64,000 nt of DNA from positions 62,001 through 126,000 of the forward strand of contig WIXG01000033.1 in the NCBI GenBank assembly GCA_009869945.1, written 5' to 3'. The notes beneath the pieces were generated by a model. The model ran no database searches. It was given only the letters and a program-made list of their open reading frames with translations, and was not told the origin of the DNA. The position numbers and the translations under genes are program-made. Positions 1-12,400 of this stretch are shown in pieces. Numbering within the stretch: the first letter of the stretch is position 1; every line of letters starts with the position of its first letter. This DNA comes from Mesaphorura yosii. Its lineage: Eukaryota > Arthropoda > Collembola > Poduromorpha > Tullbergiidae.

Positions 1-357
1 CGCCTGCCCCAAAATATTGTGATCTGTCGATTTCAATGATATGTGTAACGAAACAATTGCAAAGACTCGCTTGAATTCACTTCCGTTTCGTGACGTTACA
101 CTACCTGATGTTTTTGTGAATATTTTAGCTACAAGTTTGGACCCACATTATATCTAAAAGTGTTTATTTTGATCAGCATGCTTCAAGCTTTACTCTTTCC
201 TGTATGATTTTGATGCTGAATCGCAGCTTTTGAACTCACTGCACTGGTGAAATCCATCACTCAATTGACTCTGATCTGACCGATGAACAGTTCGTGTTGC
301 CCAACTTAACTGAATTTCTTCTGATTGAAATGCCTTTTATTTGTTTACTATCTGAAG
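1..357. other. Upstream flank of the SEA/EGF gene, no gene seen
   Basis: This stretch precedes the ATG at 358 and presumably holds promoter and 5' UTR of the gene that follows. I see no coding exon, tRNA or repeat that I can support. Confidence 0.5.
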
Positions 358-3300
358 ATGAGTGTCTCAAGCGGAAGCGACATCACAATTCCGATTCAGG
401 ACTCGCCACCGCCCCCACCTTCCCCGTACGCGAACTCCAAGCAGCCCTCCAACATCATCACCACCACAACCGCCAGCAAAGACACTGGCAGCCGAAAGGG
501 TTCACAGCCCAACGCGACAGAGATCAAAGTCACTGGAATTGACAACGTCGCCTACCAGCAATCAGAGTCAAAAGATGCCAACAATATGAGCAAAAGCATC
601 AAGCACACGACCATGGTGGACATGAATGGCACACAGCAGCACAATAAGAGCACCTCAACCACTCCAGCTGGTGACGGGCCGATTAACGAGGCTATTAATG
701 GTGAGGTGATAAACATGAGCGTGCTGGACTCAATTCCACATAAACCACAAGCAGAATTTGGACCTTATGAGAACTTTGATGAGTACTTCATTGCCGTTAA
801 TCAACACAAGAAATTTCTACGGTATGACAGCATAACAAAAGTTTTCGTAATCGTATGTGGTTTAGCGTTGTCTAAAGCATTCTTGTGTTTACAGCGGAGA
901 AAAACTCTACGTGACCAAAGATAAACGAAAACAAAGTCACTGCAAAAAATACACCTGTTGGTTATTTGGTGCTCTTGTGCTAGCAGGAATTATCACAATG
1001 TCCGTCCTGGCTGCAGGTAAGAATTCCGCCGAACCAAGAATTCATCGTAGCAAAAGAGTAGGAATTGCAACGCGTTTAATTCTCGTTCCAGTCGGCCTTC
1101 TTCCTCCGAAGAGCGCCCCAACTGCTTCCCGGACTATGATTACGACGGTACGAACCACTCCACAACTGCCGGAAGGAATCTTCTCTTCAAGCGAATTCTC
1201 GTCGTCCAGCGAATCGGATTTCATGACCGTCTCGCCATCAACGTTTGATTCATCCTCTCCGGCTGTTGATTATCATGGTGAGCGTCACGACACGTGTGCT
1301 CCTGAAGGTCAGTGGCAATCGGTGCAAATTACTTACGCGCATTTACTTCTACAGTTCCTCAATCCGCTGAAGTTCATATGACGTTGTCCGACGCTGTGTA
1401 CGAGGATGCGCTTTCCGACCCATCATCGGAGCAGTATCAAAGACTTGCTAATTCGATTGAAAACGAGGTACTTAAACGCTGCGTTAATTAGTTGATACGC
1501 ATTTACAAAGCTTTGATTTGCGCCGCGATTTCTTCTTTCACTAGCTCAAGAATCTTATGGAGACTGAAGGAGGCCTAAACACATCCCACGTTCGAGTGAT
1601 GGAATTTTCGTAAGTGTTTTGCCGATTTTATTGGAATTTCCTGTAACTATAAGTTGATACATAATGCAGGCAAGGAAGCGTTGTAGCAAAGCTGCGCATA
1701 GGCTGGATGGATCGTTCGAAGGATCTGCCTTATGTACAACGATTTATTAATGAGGTTCACAGCATCGGCGGGTACACAGTTCGGCCAGGAATACCTTCGT
1801 ATGGTAAGCTTACCTGAAGAGCCACCGATGTACCTATTTTTGAAAGTTGGTGTACTTAAATCTTGATTTTTTCCTTTTATAGCGGTGCTCAACAGCTGCA
1901 ATATGGACAACAATGGATGCTCGCATTTCTGCGCCTTCGATTATGATTCACTTGATTTCTTGTGCACTTGCCCTGAACGCCTGCAGCTTGGAGTGGATAA
2001 CAGAACCTGTGAAGAGCCTGAACAGCCCGGGTCTTCGTCACCACCATCATCTGAGGAGGTGGAGCCTGTTGTAGTGCCTGAGTTTACCACAACTACAACA
2101 TTGGCTCCCGCTCCTGTGGAGGTTCCAACCTTGCCAAATGATACCACTCCAACAGAGTCTCATCCGCTAGCGCCATCATCGGAGGAGCCACTCCAGCCTG
2201 AAGTGACAGCTGAACCGTCCGCAGAAGTGGAATCCAGTTCGAACAGTCTCACAGACCAGGAACCGGCGCAACAAGAAATTGTTCATCCTGTTCACGAGGA
2301 ATCAACGCCCAGCCCGCAAGTTCCGCAAGGCAGTGAAGAAAATCTCAGCTTAGCGAATGACACCGCCAGTGCACCAGAAAATTTCGACGATAATTCAGAA
2401 AATGTGGAAGCAGTCGTTCCAGAAGTCTCTCAACAACATCACGAGAACGAGCCGTTGATAACTCTTGTGACGACCACGTCGAGCTCGCCGGAGATGAGTG
2501 AAGAAGTAACAGCGGCGCCTGTTCAGCCCGCAGGTGATGCAAATGAGCCCAGTATCGAAGTGTCTCAGGAGCAAGTTCCAGAAACTCCAGACACGACCGC
2601 GACTATAACTACTACTACAATGATCCCAGGAATAGTTTCTGACGCCGTCATGATTCCTTCCGAACCGTCCATCATCCCTGAAGATGATCTGGCCGTCGCA
2701 ACAACACTTCCACCCTCCGCAGACGTTGAGCAAAATCAAGAGCCCTCACACGAAAGTGGCGAAGTCATCACGACGATTGACATCACTCCACGAAATGACG
2801 ACATTGCACCAACATCGCAGCCGGCCGCTGATGCACAAGACGAAAATTCTTCTGTTGAAATCGTTCCAGTCGTTGGAGAGCAGAGAAATTCGTCTGTCAC
2901 GAGAGCACTGTTAAAGAATTATGAAACCGTTGAAGAAGTGAGCAACTCGCAACAGGAACAACCACAGCCTCCGCCCCTAGACGAGGAGATCGCTACCACG
3001 CTTAGTCCTCAGCCAGAGATAAACTCGAACGAATTTATGGCGTTTAGTGACGCGAACATGAGCCTGGTCAATGCACATTTAACTCCGAAAACTCCAGAAC
3101 TCGTACAAGATGTCACCGAAGAGGTTCCTGCTTCAGCGTCCATTGAAACGATGACAAGCTACGAAACTCACCACGAGGGTCCTGATGCAAGTGTGTCCGG
3201 AGAAGATCATCCGAGCTTTGACGAGCAACTCATTCTCGATGAAATCCTCACAACCACAACAGTGAAGCCTTTCAACTTGGAAAATGATACGGCTGTTAAT

Positions 3301-3873
3301 CAGATGACGGAGGGAATTACGGAGAATTTGGCCAGTAGCGAAGTAGTGACAACCGCGCCTCCACAATCGCAGCCTATTGCAGAGGCTGAAGGTTCGACTG
3401 AAGTACCGTCACCTGGCAATGGGGAGTCTCGTGAATTGGCCCATGACTCAAATGAAGACCAACGAGGAGTACCAGCCGAAGTCGGTACCGGAGGAAATGA
3501 ACCATCTGATGTCGAAGTGGAGACGACCACGGTTCATCCGCACGTGCACGAACTCTCGCAGACAATCGCCGGATTCATTTCGCACACAATCACGACCACA
3601 CCAGTTCCTTCTTCAGCTGAAACCGTGGAACCAGACGCGCAGCCACAGCAACCGTCCATTGTCAGCACGACAATTGACATCTTGAGCCGGTTGCCCACGA
3701 TCCCCACGCCCACGCTTCCTCCAAATCCTTACGATGTTCTGTCGAATACATTTTCACGAGCTAATGATTCGGCTTCCGCTTCTGCCGTTGATACGAATAA
3801 CAATAACTCGAATGATGCTAATGCTAACGATGATAGTCAATTGGAGAATAACTCTGGAAATGAGCTCGAGTAA
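358..3873 (+). CDS. Type II membrane protein: SEA domain, EGF-like repeat, mucin-like tail
   Basis: Predicted exons are 358-821, 895-1016, 1092-1277, 1355-1467, 1545-1609, 1670-1803 and 1883-3873; every join keeps frame. The first exon encodes a Ser/Thr/Asn-rich cytoplasmic region with no signal peptide. Exon 2 gives a basic stretch (KDKRKQ) and one membrane helix (WLFGALVLAGIITMSVLAAG), so a type II topology is inferred. Exons 4-6 encode a SEA-like module (VHMTLSDAVYEDALS to VVAKLRIGW). Exon 7 opens with a six-Cys EGF-like repeat (NSCNMDNNGCSHFC, then C-x-C and TCEEP). About 600 residues rich in Thr, Ser, Pro and Glu follow, as expected of a heavily O-glycosylated ectodomain. I do not recognise an orthologue; a cell-surface mucin or matrix role is inference. 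The start is the first in-frame ATG. Confidence 0.8.
1017..1091 (+). other. 75-nt in-frame intron that can be read through
   Basis: The segment has GT-AG borders (CTGCAG/GTAAGA and TTCCAG/TCGG), a length divisible by three and no stop. Splicing and retention therefore both give an open product. If retained it adds 25 residues just outside the membrane helix, including HRSKR, a possible furin-type site. Splicing is the default expectation, because neighbouring introns are about this size. Confidence 0.45.
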
Positions 3874-5062
3874 TTCTGACATTTAAGCGTTAACGTTCTC
3901 TACTTGAACTTGAACATCGACAATCTGAATTCTCGTTTCTTATAATAATTTAAGTTTTAGCGTAGCGTAGTTAGTTTAGCGTTGGACTTAATTATCCTTG
4001 TTGTGTTGTTGTTTTCTGACTGCTTCCATTGTAAACTGTGAAATATAAACTTTAACTGCTCGAATACTTTAAAATTAAGTTGACTTACAATTACAAAGAT
4101 TTTGAGAGGTATTTACTCTAGTTAAGGTTAGATAATAGTTGACTCTGTTCAATGTCCATATTTCACAAGGAGCTATGCTGATTCTGATTCTGTAGGACTT
4201 CCAAGTGCGAATGGTGAGTGCAGTGAATGGGGCATAACATAATTGTTGAGTTCAGCCGCGTGGCATTGCTCCAGTCCGAGTGAGTTCAATCGGTTCAACC
4301 AGATAAGTGCTAGTTAATTAGTTAATTTACCTTGCACGAAGTTGTGCCTGATCTGAGTGAAGTGACGAGTGAGTCATAAATGCGAAGCGTTGTGCATATT
4401 TGGAATGATTTTAGCCTTCGCAGTGTGCAGCATTGTTATGGTCATTTACTTTCTATACATTTGTAAAATAGTCAAATCCAATTCCAAGTTGTATGCTTGA
4501 GAGTTTGAGTCGCTAGCTAATAAATGATTGCGTGACTGCGTGAGTGCGAAAAAAATGAATTTTAGTTAGATTTCGATGAGATTTTGTAAGATACTTTGAT
4601 CACCGTAAATCGTAAATAAATCATTCGTTTAAGTACTGGACTTCGCCTTTATTTACACAAACAACTTGGATTTCGAAGAGGCAGCGCATAGGCATCCAGA
4701 AGAGATGCTGTGGTTAAGTAGAAGTAAAACAGACTCATGAGTTATAATACTATTTATGTCAGTTGCATTCTTAAATACTTTCATTATTGCGTCATTGCAT
4801 ACTGTGAATAACATTTAAGTACGTTGAAGTCTTCTAATAAGGTCAGCATTCCGTTTCAAGTAATTGCATTGCAGGCATTAAGGGCAGTCAACATTTGTCG
4901 CAAAGTAGTATCGAAGTAGTATTTCAGTTAAAAAGCTAAAAGTTCAGTTTCAGTTTTCATTTATAAACAATGCACAAAGGGTGAAGCATCGTGAAATCAT
5001 GTCCACGATGCTGACAAGTCTACAAATAATGGCCGTTAGCGTATTTTCCAAGCTCTAATTTA
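3874..5062. other. Convergent 3' intergenic region
   Basis: No coding exon is visible. AATAAA at 4519-4524 on the + strand may end the SEA/EGF transcript. TTTATT at 4648-4653 (AATAAA on the - strand) may end the longest BTB transcripts, about 410 nt after their stop. Confidence 0.5.
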
Positions 5063-6469
5063 CTAATCCGACGCTGATGCAGTCCCCGTTTTCGATTTGA
5101 CTCGCTCCTTGTCCTTATTATATTGTGTCACGTGTTGAATAGCATAATGAGCACGCATGTTAGCCACCTGTAGAGGAAATGCACAGGGCACAAGCAGAAG
5201 ATTTGATCAGAATCCGCAGCTGTTGATTGAACCTTGTACTTACCTTGCTGAACATCTTCTTGCAGATCGGGCACCTCGTTTCGCCAGTATGAAACTTTTG
5301 ATGGTCATTCAGAGATCGATGGTGCTGGTAAATCTTGCCGCACAAATTGCAGATGTAGGGCCCTGGCTCTGGATCGTCCGGATTTAAAGGCAAAAACATT
5401 ACTTGTGACGCGGCGGGATCTGAAGTACGGCGGTACAGTGGGTATCTATTGAAACGTGTCCCGTTTCCATTCGTGTTGCCGCCGTCGTCATTTCCATTGC
5501 TTCTTCCGTGTCGAAGCTCATTCATTCGCTGCTGGTATGCAGTCGCTGATCGCTCGCCAGCCTCAAGCAATTGCCGTGTGAGGCTGAAACTTGGCGTTGA
5601 GACTCCATTTGAATCGCTGCGTCGCTGGTTCAACTGCTGCAACCGTTGCTGCCTCATTCGAAGGATCTGCAGCTGGCGCACACGGTCCACTCTGCCGTGC
5701 TTTGCGTTCGTGAGTTGGCGCAATTGCGTGTGGACCGAAATATTGGATTTATGATGCATGGCAGTGTGCCCACGACCATGGCCAATGCTGCCATTGCTTC
5801 TCTTGCGCATTCCAACAGCAGCAGCGAGGGATGGTGACCTTGAAATAACATCGCCATTTCCCTGATCCTGATCTGCCTGCTTGTCCCCGTCCTCGTCATC
5901 AACTTCATTCAGCACTACTTCAGGAGTTATTAACCTGGCCATTCTATTGCTGTCACTACGCGTGAGAGATTCAATCTGGCGCTTGAAATGCGATCTCCCT
6001 GAGGGAGAGTCGGAGACAGGCGGAAATGTGGCTGAAATCACGACGCTGCCTTCGCAATCTTCTCCATCGTCGCCCATCCCATTGCCATGGCCATCAGCAT
6101 CGTTGTCGCTCTCGAACGATACTTCAACGTAGGGCCGGGCATCCTGAAATCCTTTCAATTCTTGTGGGACCATTTCCTCGTCTTCAATTTCTTCAAGGAT
6201 GGCTGCAGAGGTCGCCGGGCTGCCAACGGGGTCGATGTCCACGACAACCGTGATGGGCTCCGAATCCCTTTTCTTCTCTTCATCGTCATGCTCATGCCTT
6301 TCCGCTACACGTGGACCATCGTAATCAGGAGCTCGAGGCGATTGTTGCGGATTTATACTGTTGTTGCCATTGAGCTTCGCCTCTTCAAGGTCTGACCCCT
6401 GGGTCGGGCTTTCTCTTCCGTTTAAGTCCACTTGTCCCTTTTCGTCGTCTGTACGTTCACCTCGATCCA
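5063..6469 (-). CDS. Alternative terminal exons: C2H2 pair, module 8 (second finger split by an intron)
   Basis: The first part runs 6469-5244 from acceptor TTGAATAG in phase 1. It is acidic and Asn/Gly-rich, then finger 1 (CNLCGKIYQHHRSLNDHQK then FH) and the Cys half of finger 2 (CPICKKMFSK). A donor at 5244/5243 (AAG/GTAAGT) and an acceptor ending at 5168 join to 5167-5063. This restores the finger as VANMRAHYAIQH and ends KTGTASASD. Without this splice the frame loses the His ligands. This is the only module with an intron inside its zinc finger and the most distal of the set. Confidence 0.83.
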
Positions 6470-9400
6470 CTATTCAACAAGAAAGTAGAAGTTTATGTTG
6501 ATGGTTCCGTTTCGTTCAAGTAATGCAAATGGAAGTCTAAGAAAACGATAGCAGTTAAACAGTTGCAGTAGTGGCAAGTGGCAACAGAGAAGAGCAAAAT
6601 TCGAAAGAGTCAACCATCAACTAAAGACAAAAGCCAAACTTTCTAAATCACAAGCCGCAATGCAATGTAGTGGGACCTGGCCGAAAGAAGCAGCAGCAAC
6701 ACGTCATTTCAGTGTCATTCATTGAGAGATTTATTTTTGTACAAATGCATCACATTCAACCCAGTTCATGGGTAACGAAGAACGTAAAATATGGAGTTGT
6801 CTGCTAATTCATATTTAACATCTCCACCAAGTCCAAAGGGTCAAGTTCTGTGTCCGCATCAGATGAAGCAGTGTTCGAGCTAGAAGACGAGTACTCAGTG
6901 CTTAATCCATGTACATTTTTCAAGTGCCTGTTCAAGTGACTTTTCTTTGACAGCTGCCTGCCGCAGAACTGACACACAAAATGGCCCAAGTGCACTTTTA
7001 AATGTTCTCTGATTGCAGTTTTCGAACTGTAGCCTTTCCCACATTGTTTACACGCAAACCGTGAACGAATGACCTGCAAATCGGGTTCGCCACTACTGGC
7101 ACTCATTGTGTTGGTGCTTGCATTTGGCGCAGGTGCTAATGATAATGGGCAATTAATACTACTGGGTGAGTTCAGGGAGTTGAGACTGGTGTTAATCAGT
7201 AAGAATTGTGGAGGCGGTGGAAGCAAAAGTAAGGAGGTGGCTTGGGCTGGTTGTCCGATGGCTGGATCTAAAACGCAGATACAAAGACAGTATTTCAGAA
7301 TTGTGCCAATGAATATGGATTGACTCGTCCTAACTACAGTGACTACAATGGAAGAAAGTCGACGGAAAGAAGATGAAGAAATGCAATGACGGATAAGTTG
7401 AATGCAGTGCAATGCGTTTAAGGAAGCTGTGCCTAAAATCTGGACTAAATTCTGTGTTTTAATCTTATCGCCAATTATTTACAGGAATGTAATCAATATT
7501 GAAGTGCCATTTCTTAGGTTTCTTTGACTTTATCTTCCTGAACGATTAGTATGTTCTCAAGCATTTCTGCAGTCGCTGGAATTATGTTGACGTTGGTAAA
7601 ACCCACGCCACTGGGCCCGCTTGTTTCGCCTATGATCTCAACGTCATCATCGTCGTCTTCTTCCTCCACAAGTTCGATATCTGGGATCAACATCGCGTTG
7701 TCACCATCATCGTTATCATTGCTGTCGAAGTCATCAGTGGCAGTGACTTGCAGTTCACCTGAGGCTTTGTGCGCTTGAGCTATGTGCCGTTTCAGGTCCC
7801 GCTTCCGTGACAATTTTGTACCACAAAGCGTGCACGTAGTATCTTCAAGCCCTACATGAATTTTGAGATGCGTATCCAGACTTGACAAACATTTGTATTT
7901 CTTGCTGCAGTAGGCGCATGAGAACGGAAGCGACTGTGAGTCTTCCGGCTTCTCTTCCGCTTCTTCGACCACGTCAATGATGGCAGGAGCTGATTTTATC
8001 GCAGAAGTGGTAGGAGATTCAATGGGACGTCTTAAAATTCTCGCGGTCGCATCCGGTGCATTCCTCAAGGCCAAGCTTTCTTTTCGAGGTCTTGAGGTCC
8101 TGGGCGGTAGCACCGATGTTGACAGTGCTGGTTGCATCACAACACTTCCTTTGGACAGCATTGATGGTTTTCGCTTTTGTGCAGCCCGAACCATTGAAAT
8201 CTGCACAACGCCTGGGGTTGATGTGGACACGCCAGCTGTCGCGGTCTGTGACTGCATAATTCTTGCGGAGAGATTTCCAAATGGATGGTTAAATGGCAAA
8301 ATCTTGAAGGTGTCACAATTATTTTCACCACCGTCGCTGCTGCCACTGCCACCAAGTATCACCACTTCTTGCTCTTCCTTGTCTTTTGCTTCCAATTCCG
8401 CTTCTGTAACGCAAATGGGGTACGTTGCATGTATTTCGTGTAAGGCTTAATAATTTTGTGTGGAAGATTGAAAGCACCAAATGACGAATGATGAATGAAC
8501 CTTTTCCATGAACAATGCGAACATATGCTTAAATCTCCTCGACTTCATCGCAATTGGCAATCGCCTTCGAAATCAAACCAGTGGAATTGGAATCCGTACT
8601 TGCTGCCTATACCGGCCGTGCCTGTGCACTTATCGATGAAATTAATCAGAATCAGACAAGAAAAGATGAAGTTCGAAAAATGTATGACGATTATATATCG
8701 AACGAACGTCACAACTTTTATTAACTTACGAGCTAATAATGTCAGATTACACAAGTACATGGACTCGTAATAGCAATTCGCAGCGTAAATTAGTAAATTC
8801 ATGAGAGACAATTCATAAGTTAGAAATAAGTAAACAATAAATGCAATTCTCTTAACACTAAAAGGTTACAGAGCAGACTCCACATTTGGCGACTAAAGAT
8901 CTTTTGTTTCAAATAAATAACAAGCAGATTCACAAACTCAAGATTCAAAAACGAAGTTCTAAATGCATAATCAGACTCCAGCTTTGCCTTACATTGCCGT
9001 TCCTACTAAGTTGCATTTGCGTTTGAGTTGAATGTAATAAATTGCATTGCATGAGTATTCTGACTGACAGTATAAATAAGCAGCAGTGAAATAAAGTAAA
9101 CTCAGGACAGGAAGCCAAACAGTGAACAGCACACACAAGAACTTAGTCTATTGCAAAATCTCAAGTTACAAATTTCAATTTGAATATCAAGTCAGATGCA
9201 AGCCAGCCCGCAGACGGAGTGAGTGTTTCAAATTTGGACTTCCGGGTGATGCATTCGCATGTGCGCATTTCTATTGCCAATGTTCGAGAAAACTTTGTTA
9301 CAGATTTTGCACTGCGTTTTGCCTAGATGCATATTTCGATGTGCCTGGAGAGTTTGCACGTGCTGAAATGTGCGTGGACAACTCTCACACTTGTACATGA

Positions 9401-12400
9401 GCTCCTCCTCGCCTACAATGCGACCATTCTCATCAAATTCGTCATCGTCATTAAAACTGCCTCCACCGGAGCCACCGTACACGACGGCCAGCTTGCCGCC
9501 CACCTCAAACTCGTCTTCATCGTCGTAGTCCAGCATCTCGTCATCGTCGTCACCGTCGATATTTCCAATTTGAAGGTCAGACATTATGCCAAAAGGAAGT
9601 AGCAGCTGATCGTTATTGTTGTCGGTGACAGCTGAAGATGACGCGGAGCTATGCTGATCGAGCAGGCCTGCAGTATTTCTATTGACCACACTGCCACCAC
9701 CGCCACTGGTGCTGTTTGTGCTTTTAAGTAAACTCTGTAAGGTAATTCTATCGATATCCGTGGAAGAAGACGCAGAAGAAGACTTGGGTTGCTGATGGAT
9801 TTTTATGGCTGGCGTGATGAGAGCCGAACGCTTTGACTCGGCCAAAGACGCAAATTGCTGTTGCTGTAATTTAATGTTGGCAGAGTGCTCAAGCCCGCTC
9901 TTGAAATAGATGCTGCCGCCACTGCTGCTGCCGCTGCTGGTGATGCTCGTCGCACTCCCGCGTTTCTTGTCGATAAGCATGGGCAGGGCTGGTGTGGACA
10001 CAATCTTCACGAGTCCTGCAGGCGCCGACGCCGACGCCGACGTGATAAGCAAAGGCTTTACAGCTTGTGTTGTGGCCGTCACCGAAGCTGCTGCTGCTGC
10101 CGTAGAAGAATTGGTGCTCGCTATCGAATTCTGATTAACGTGAGCTCCCGCTGCTGCTGCGCCCGTGTTGCTTGAACTCGAATTTATGGCATTACTGTTA
10201 CTGCTGCTGTTGCTAGCTGAAGACTTGGGTTTGACTATGAAAAGTTTAGTTTTTGCATTGGCAGAAGCGGAAGAGGCTGACGAAGCAGTTGCAGGCGCAG
10301 TGGAAGTAGCGCTTACAGTTGAAGAGGGTGGCTTGTCATCGACAACTTGTTTCCTTCCTCCTGTTCCAATAATAGGCAAGAAAAAATTGGAATCTCGTCG
10401 AATGCAAGATCAAAGATCAACATCATACTAGAGAATTTTTAAACATGCAGAAAAATGCACTAAAATCATAATCGTATACTGCGTAACGTTCCTTTGTATG
10501 CCTGGCGTGGGTCACAAGCGGGTGCCAATAATGAGAGCCGAGTCAATATTTTATGAGTAATGCAAAAATGAACGAAATTCTAACACACTAAGTTAAGAGA
10601 TGCACGACGAAACAAAAGCCGAACTGCTAAAATCATGATCCTTAAAATTCTGGAGTCCAATCACACGAAATAGTCCACGAATATCTTTCATAAGGCGACT
10701 TAGAAAAGCTCCGGGGTTAAAATACTCTTGCTTAAGACACAGAAGGTGAGTTGTTAATTGGTAAAATTGGCAAGATCCAAAGTATCGAGGTTGAGGATAA
10801 AATATTTACAAAGTTAAAAACTAGGCGGAGTTTCGTAACTAAAAGTTTCAGAGATGCCAATTGTGAACATTTCTTCAATAGTAAATGCTCAATAAAATTC
10901 TCCAGACTTGGAGACCTTGAATACAAATTTCCCTTGCACTTCAGCGGGTGATTTCCCATGTACAGTTTGGTAGTGCGCTCGCAGATTTGACAAATTACTC
11001 AGAATCTGTCCACAACATTTACACTGAGTTTGTCCCTGATGGACTTTCTTATGCTGGACGAGGGTGCATGCATGCACGTATCTCTTGTAACAAATATTGC
11101 ACTGATACGGCGCCTCAACGCGGCCGAGAGCTCCACCATTGCCTGTGCCCGGTGAGCTCAGACCAAAACTACTACTGCTATTGCTGTTATTGTTATTACT
11201 ATGACCGAGGCTGCCTGATTTCAAGAGAGAAGTGCCGCCACCAAGAGCACGACCTTGCAATACTTGCGGAATCATTTCAGCTAAGCTTAAGTCTGGACAC
11301 TGCAGCATATCTGAGTCGTTGAAGCCGTCGTCTTCGTAGCCGTGCAGGTCGTCGCCGTACTCATCTTCGTCATTGTAGTTTTGCTGTTCGCGGTATTGCT
11401 GCCTGAGGAGGAGGTCGTCTTCCTCGTCGTCAGAGATCGGCACGCTGCGTGAGGCGCTGTTTACGTCAGAAGCATTTCTTTCACCCACGCCGTCATCATC
11501 TTTTGCGTCTCGTTGCCGTAGCCTGCCTTTGCTGTCATCGTCGTTTTCATCGTCTGCTCGCCGAACTTCCGTTTCTTCAATGTCGATTCCGATTTCTTGG
11601 TTCGAGTAAATTTTGTTCGAAGTCGACGCGGTAGACGCAGTATTTGTCGTGGACGGTGGCAGGCGGCGGATCTTCAGCGGCGGGATGACGTGCTGCTTGC
11701 CTGAGTTTACGGGCGTGATTGTCGTGGAGGAAGAAGTGATTGGCACGATGGTGAAGCTGCGTTTCTGGGGTTTAGACTGAATCTGCATCGTCGTTGGCTG
11801 GTGGTGTGATTGCGAGTGTTTCTGGTGCAGCTGAGATTGCGACTGAAGCTTTGGTGGTGGCGAGTCGGACGTTTTAGCATGCAATGGCGTGACGGTTACA
11901 GAAGAAGTCGATGTGGGTGAAGATTTAGTGACAGTTGTTATGATCCTTGGCGGTGTCTGTTGTTGTCCTTTCCCTGGCTGCTGTTGGCTGCTCGAACCTA
12001 TTTGGGCAATACAAAGGACTGATTGGAGTCAACAATCAAAAGTTGTACGTACTGTACTTTGTGGTTACTTGTTCCCTATGCATACTCTTAGACCTGGACC
12101 TGGAAGAAGGAGCCACAACAGCCACAGCCACACCTTTATCGTTAACAGCATGAACCTGAGCTGCCCCAAGACATCTAACCAGCCCACACCGACACCTGAA
12201 CAACAGCTCTGCCTGAACGTGGAATTAATGCGAAGTAAAGAATTACTTTTATGAAAGCCACAATTCATACGAGAAATCTAAAGCAGAGAAAGTGCCGCAG
12301 CAGAATTTCCATACTCGAGTCCTTTCGTAACTTCAAAATGCAACATTTATTTATGGCAGCCAGGGAATTTCTTAACATATTAATATATTAATGATATTAA

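Noticed and set aside
9880..10200. Triplet-repeat-like GCT/CTG and GAC/GCC tracts
   Set aside because: They encode Ala and Ser runs of C2H2 module 5 and need no separate repeat annotation.
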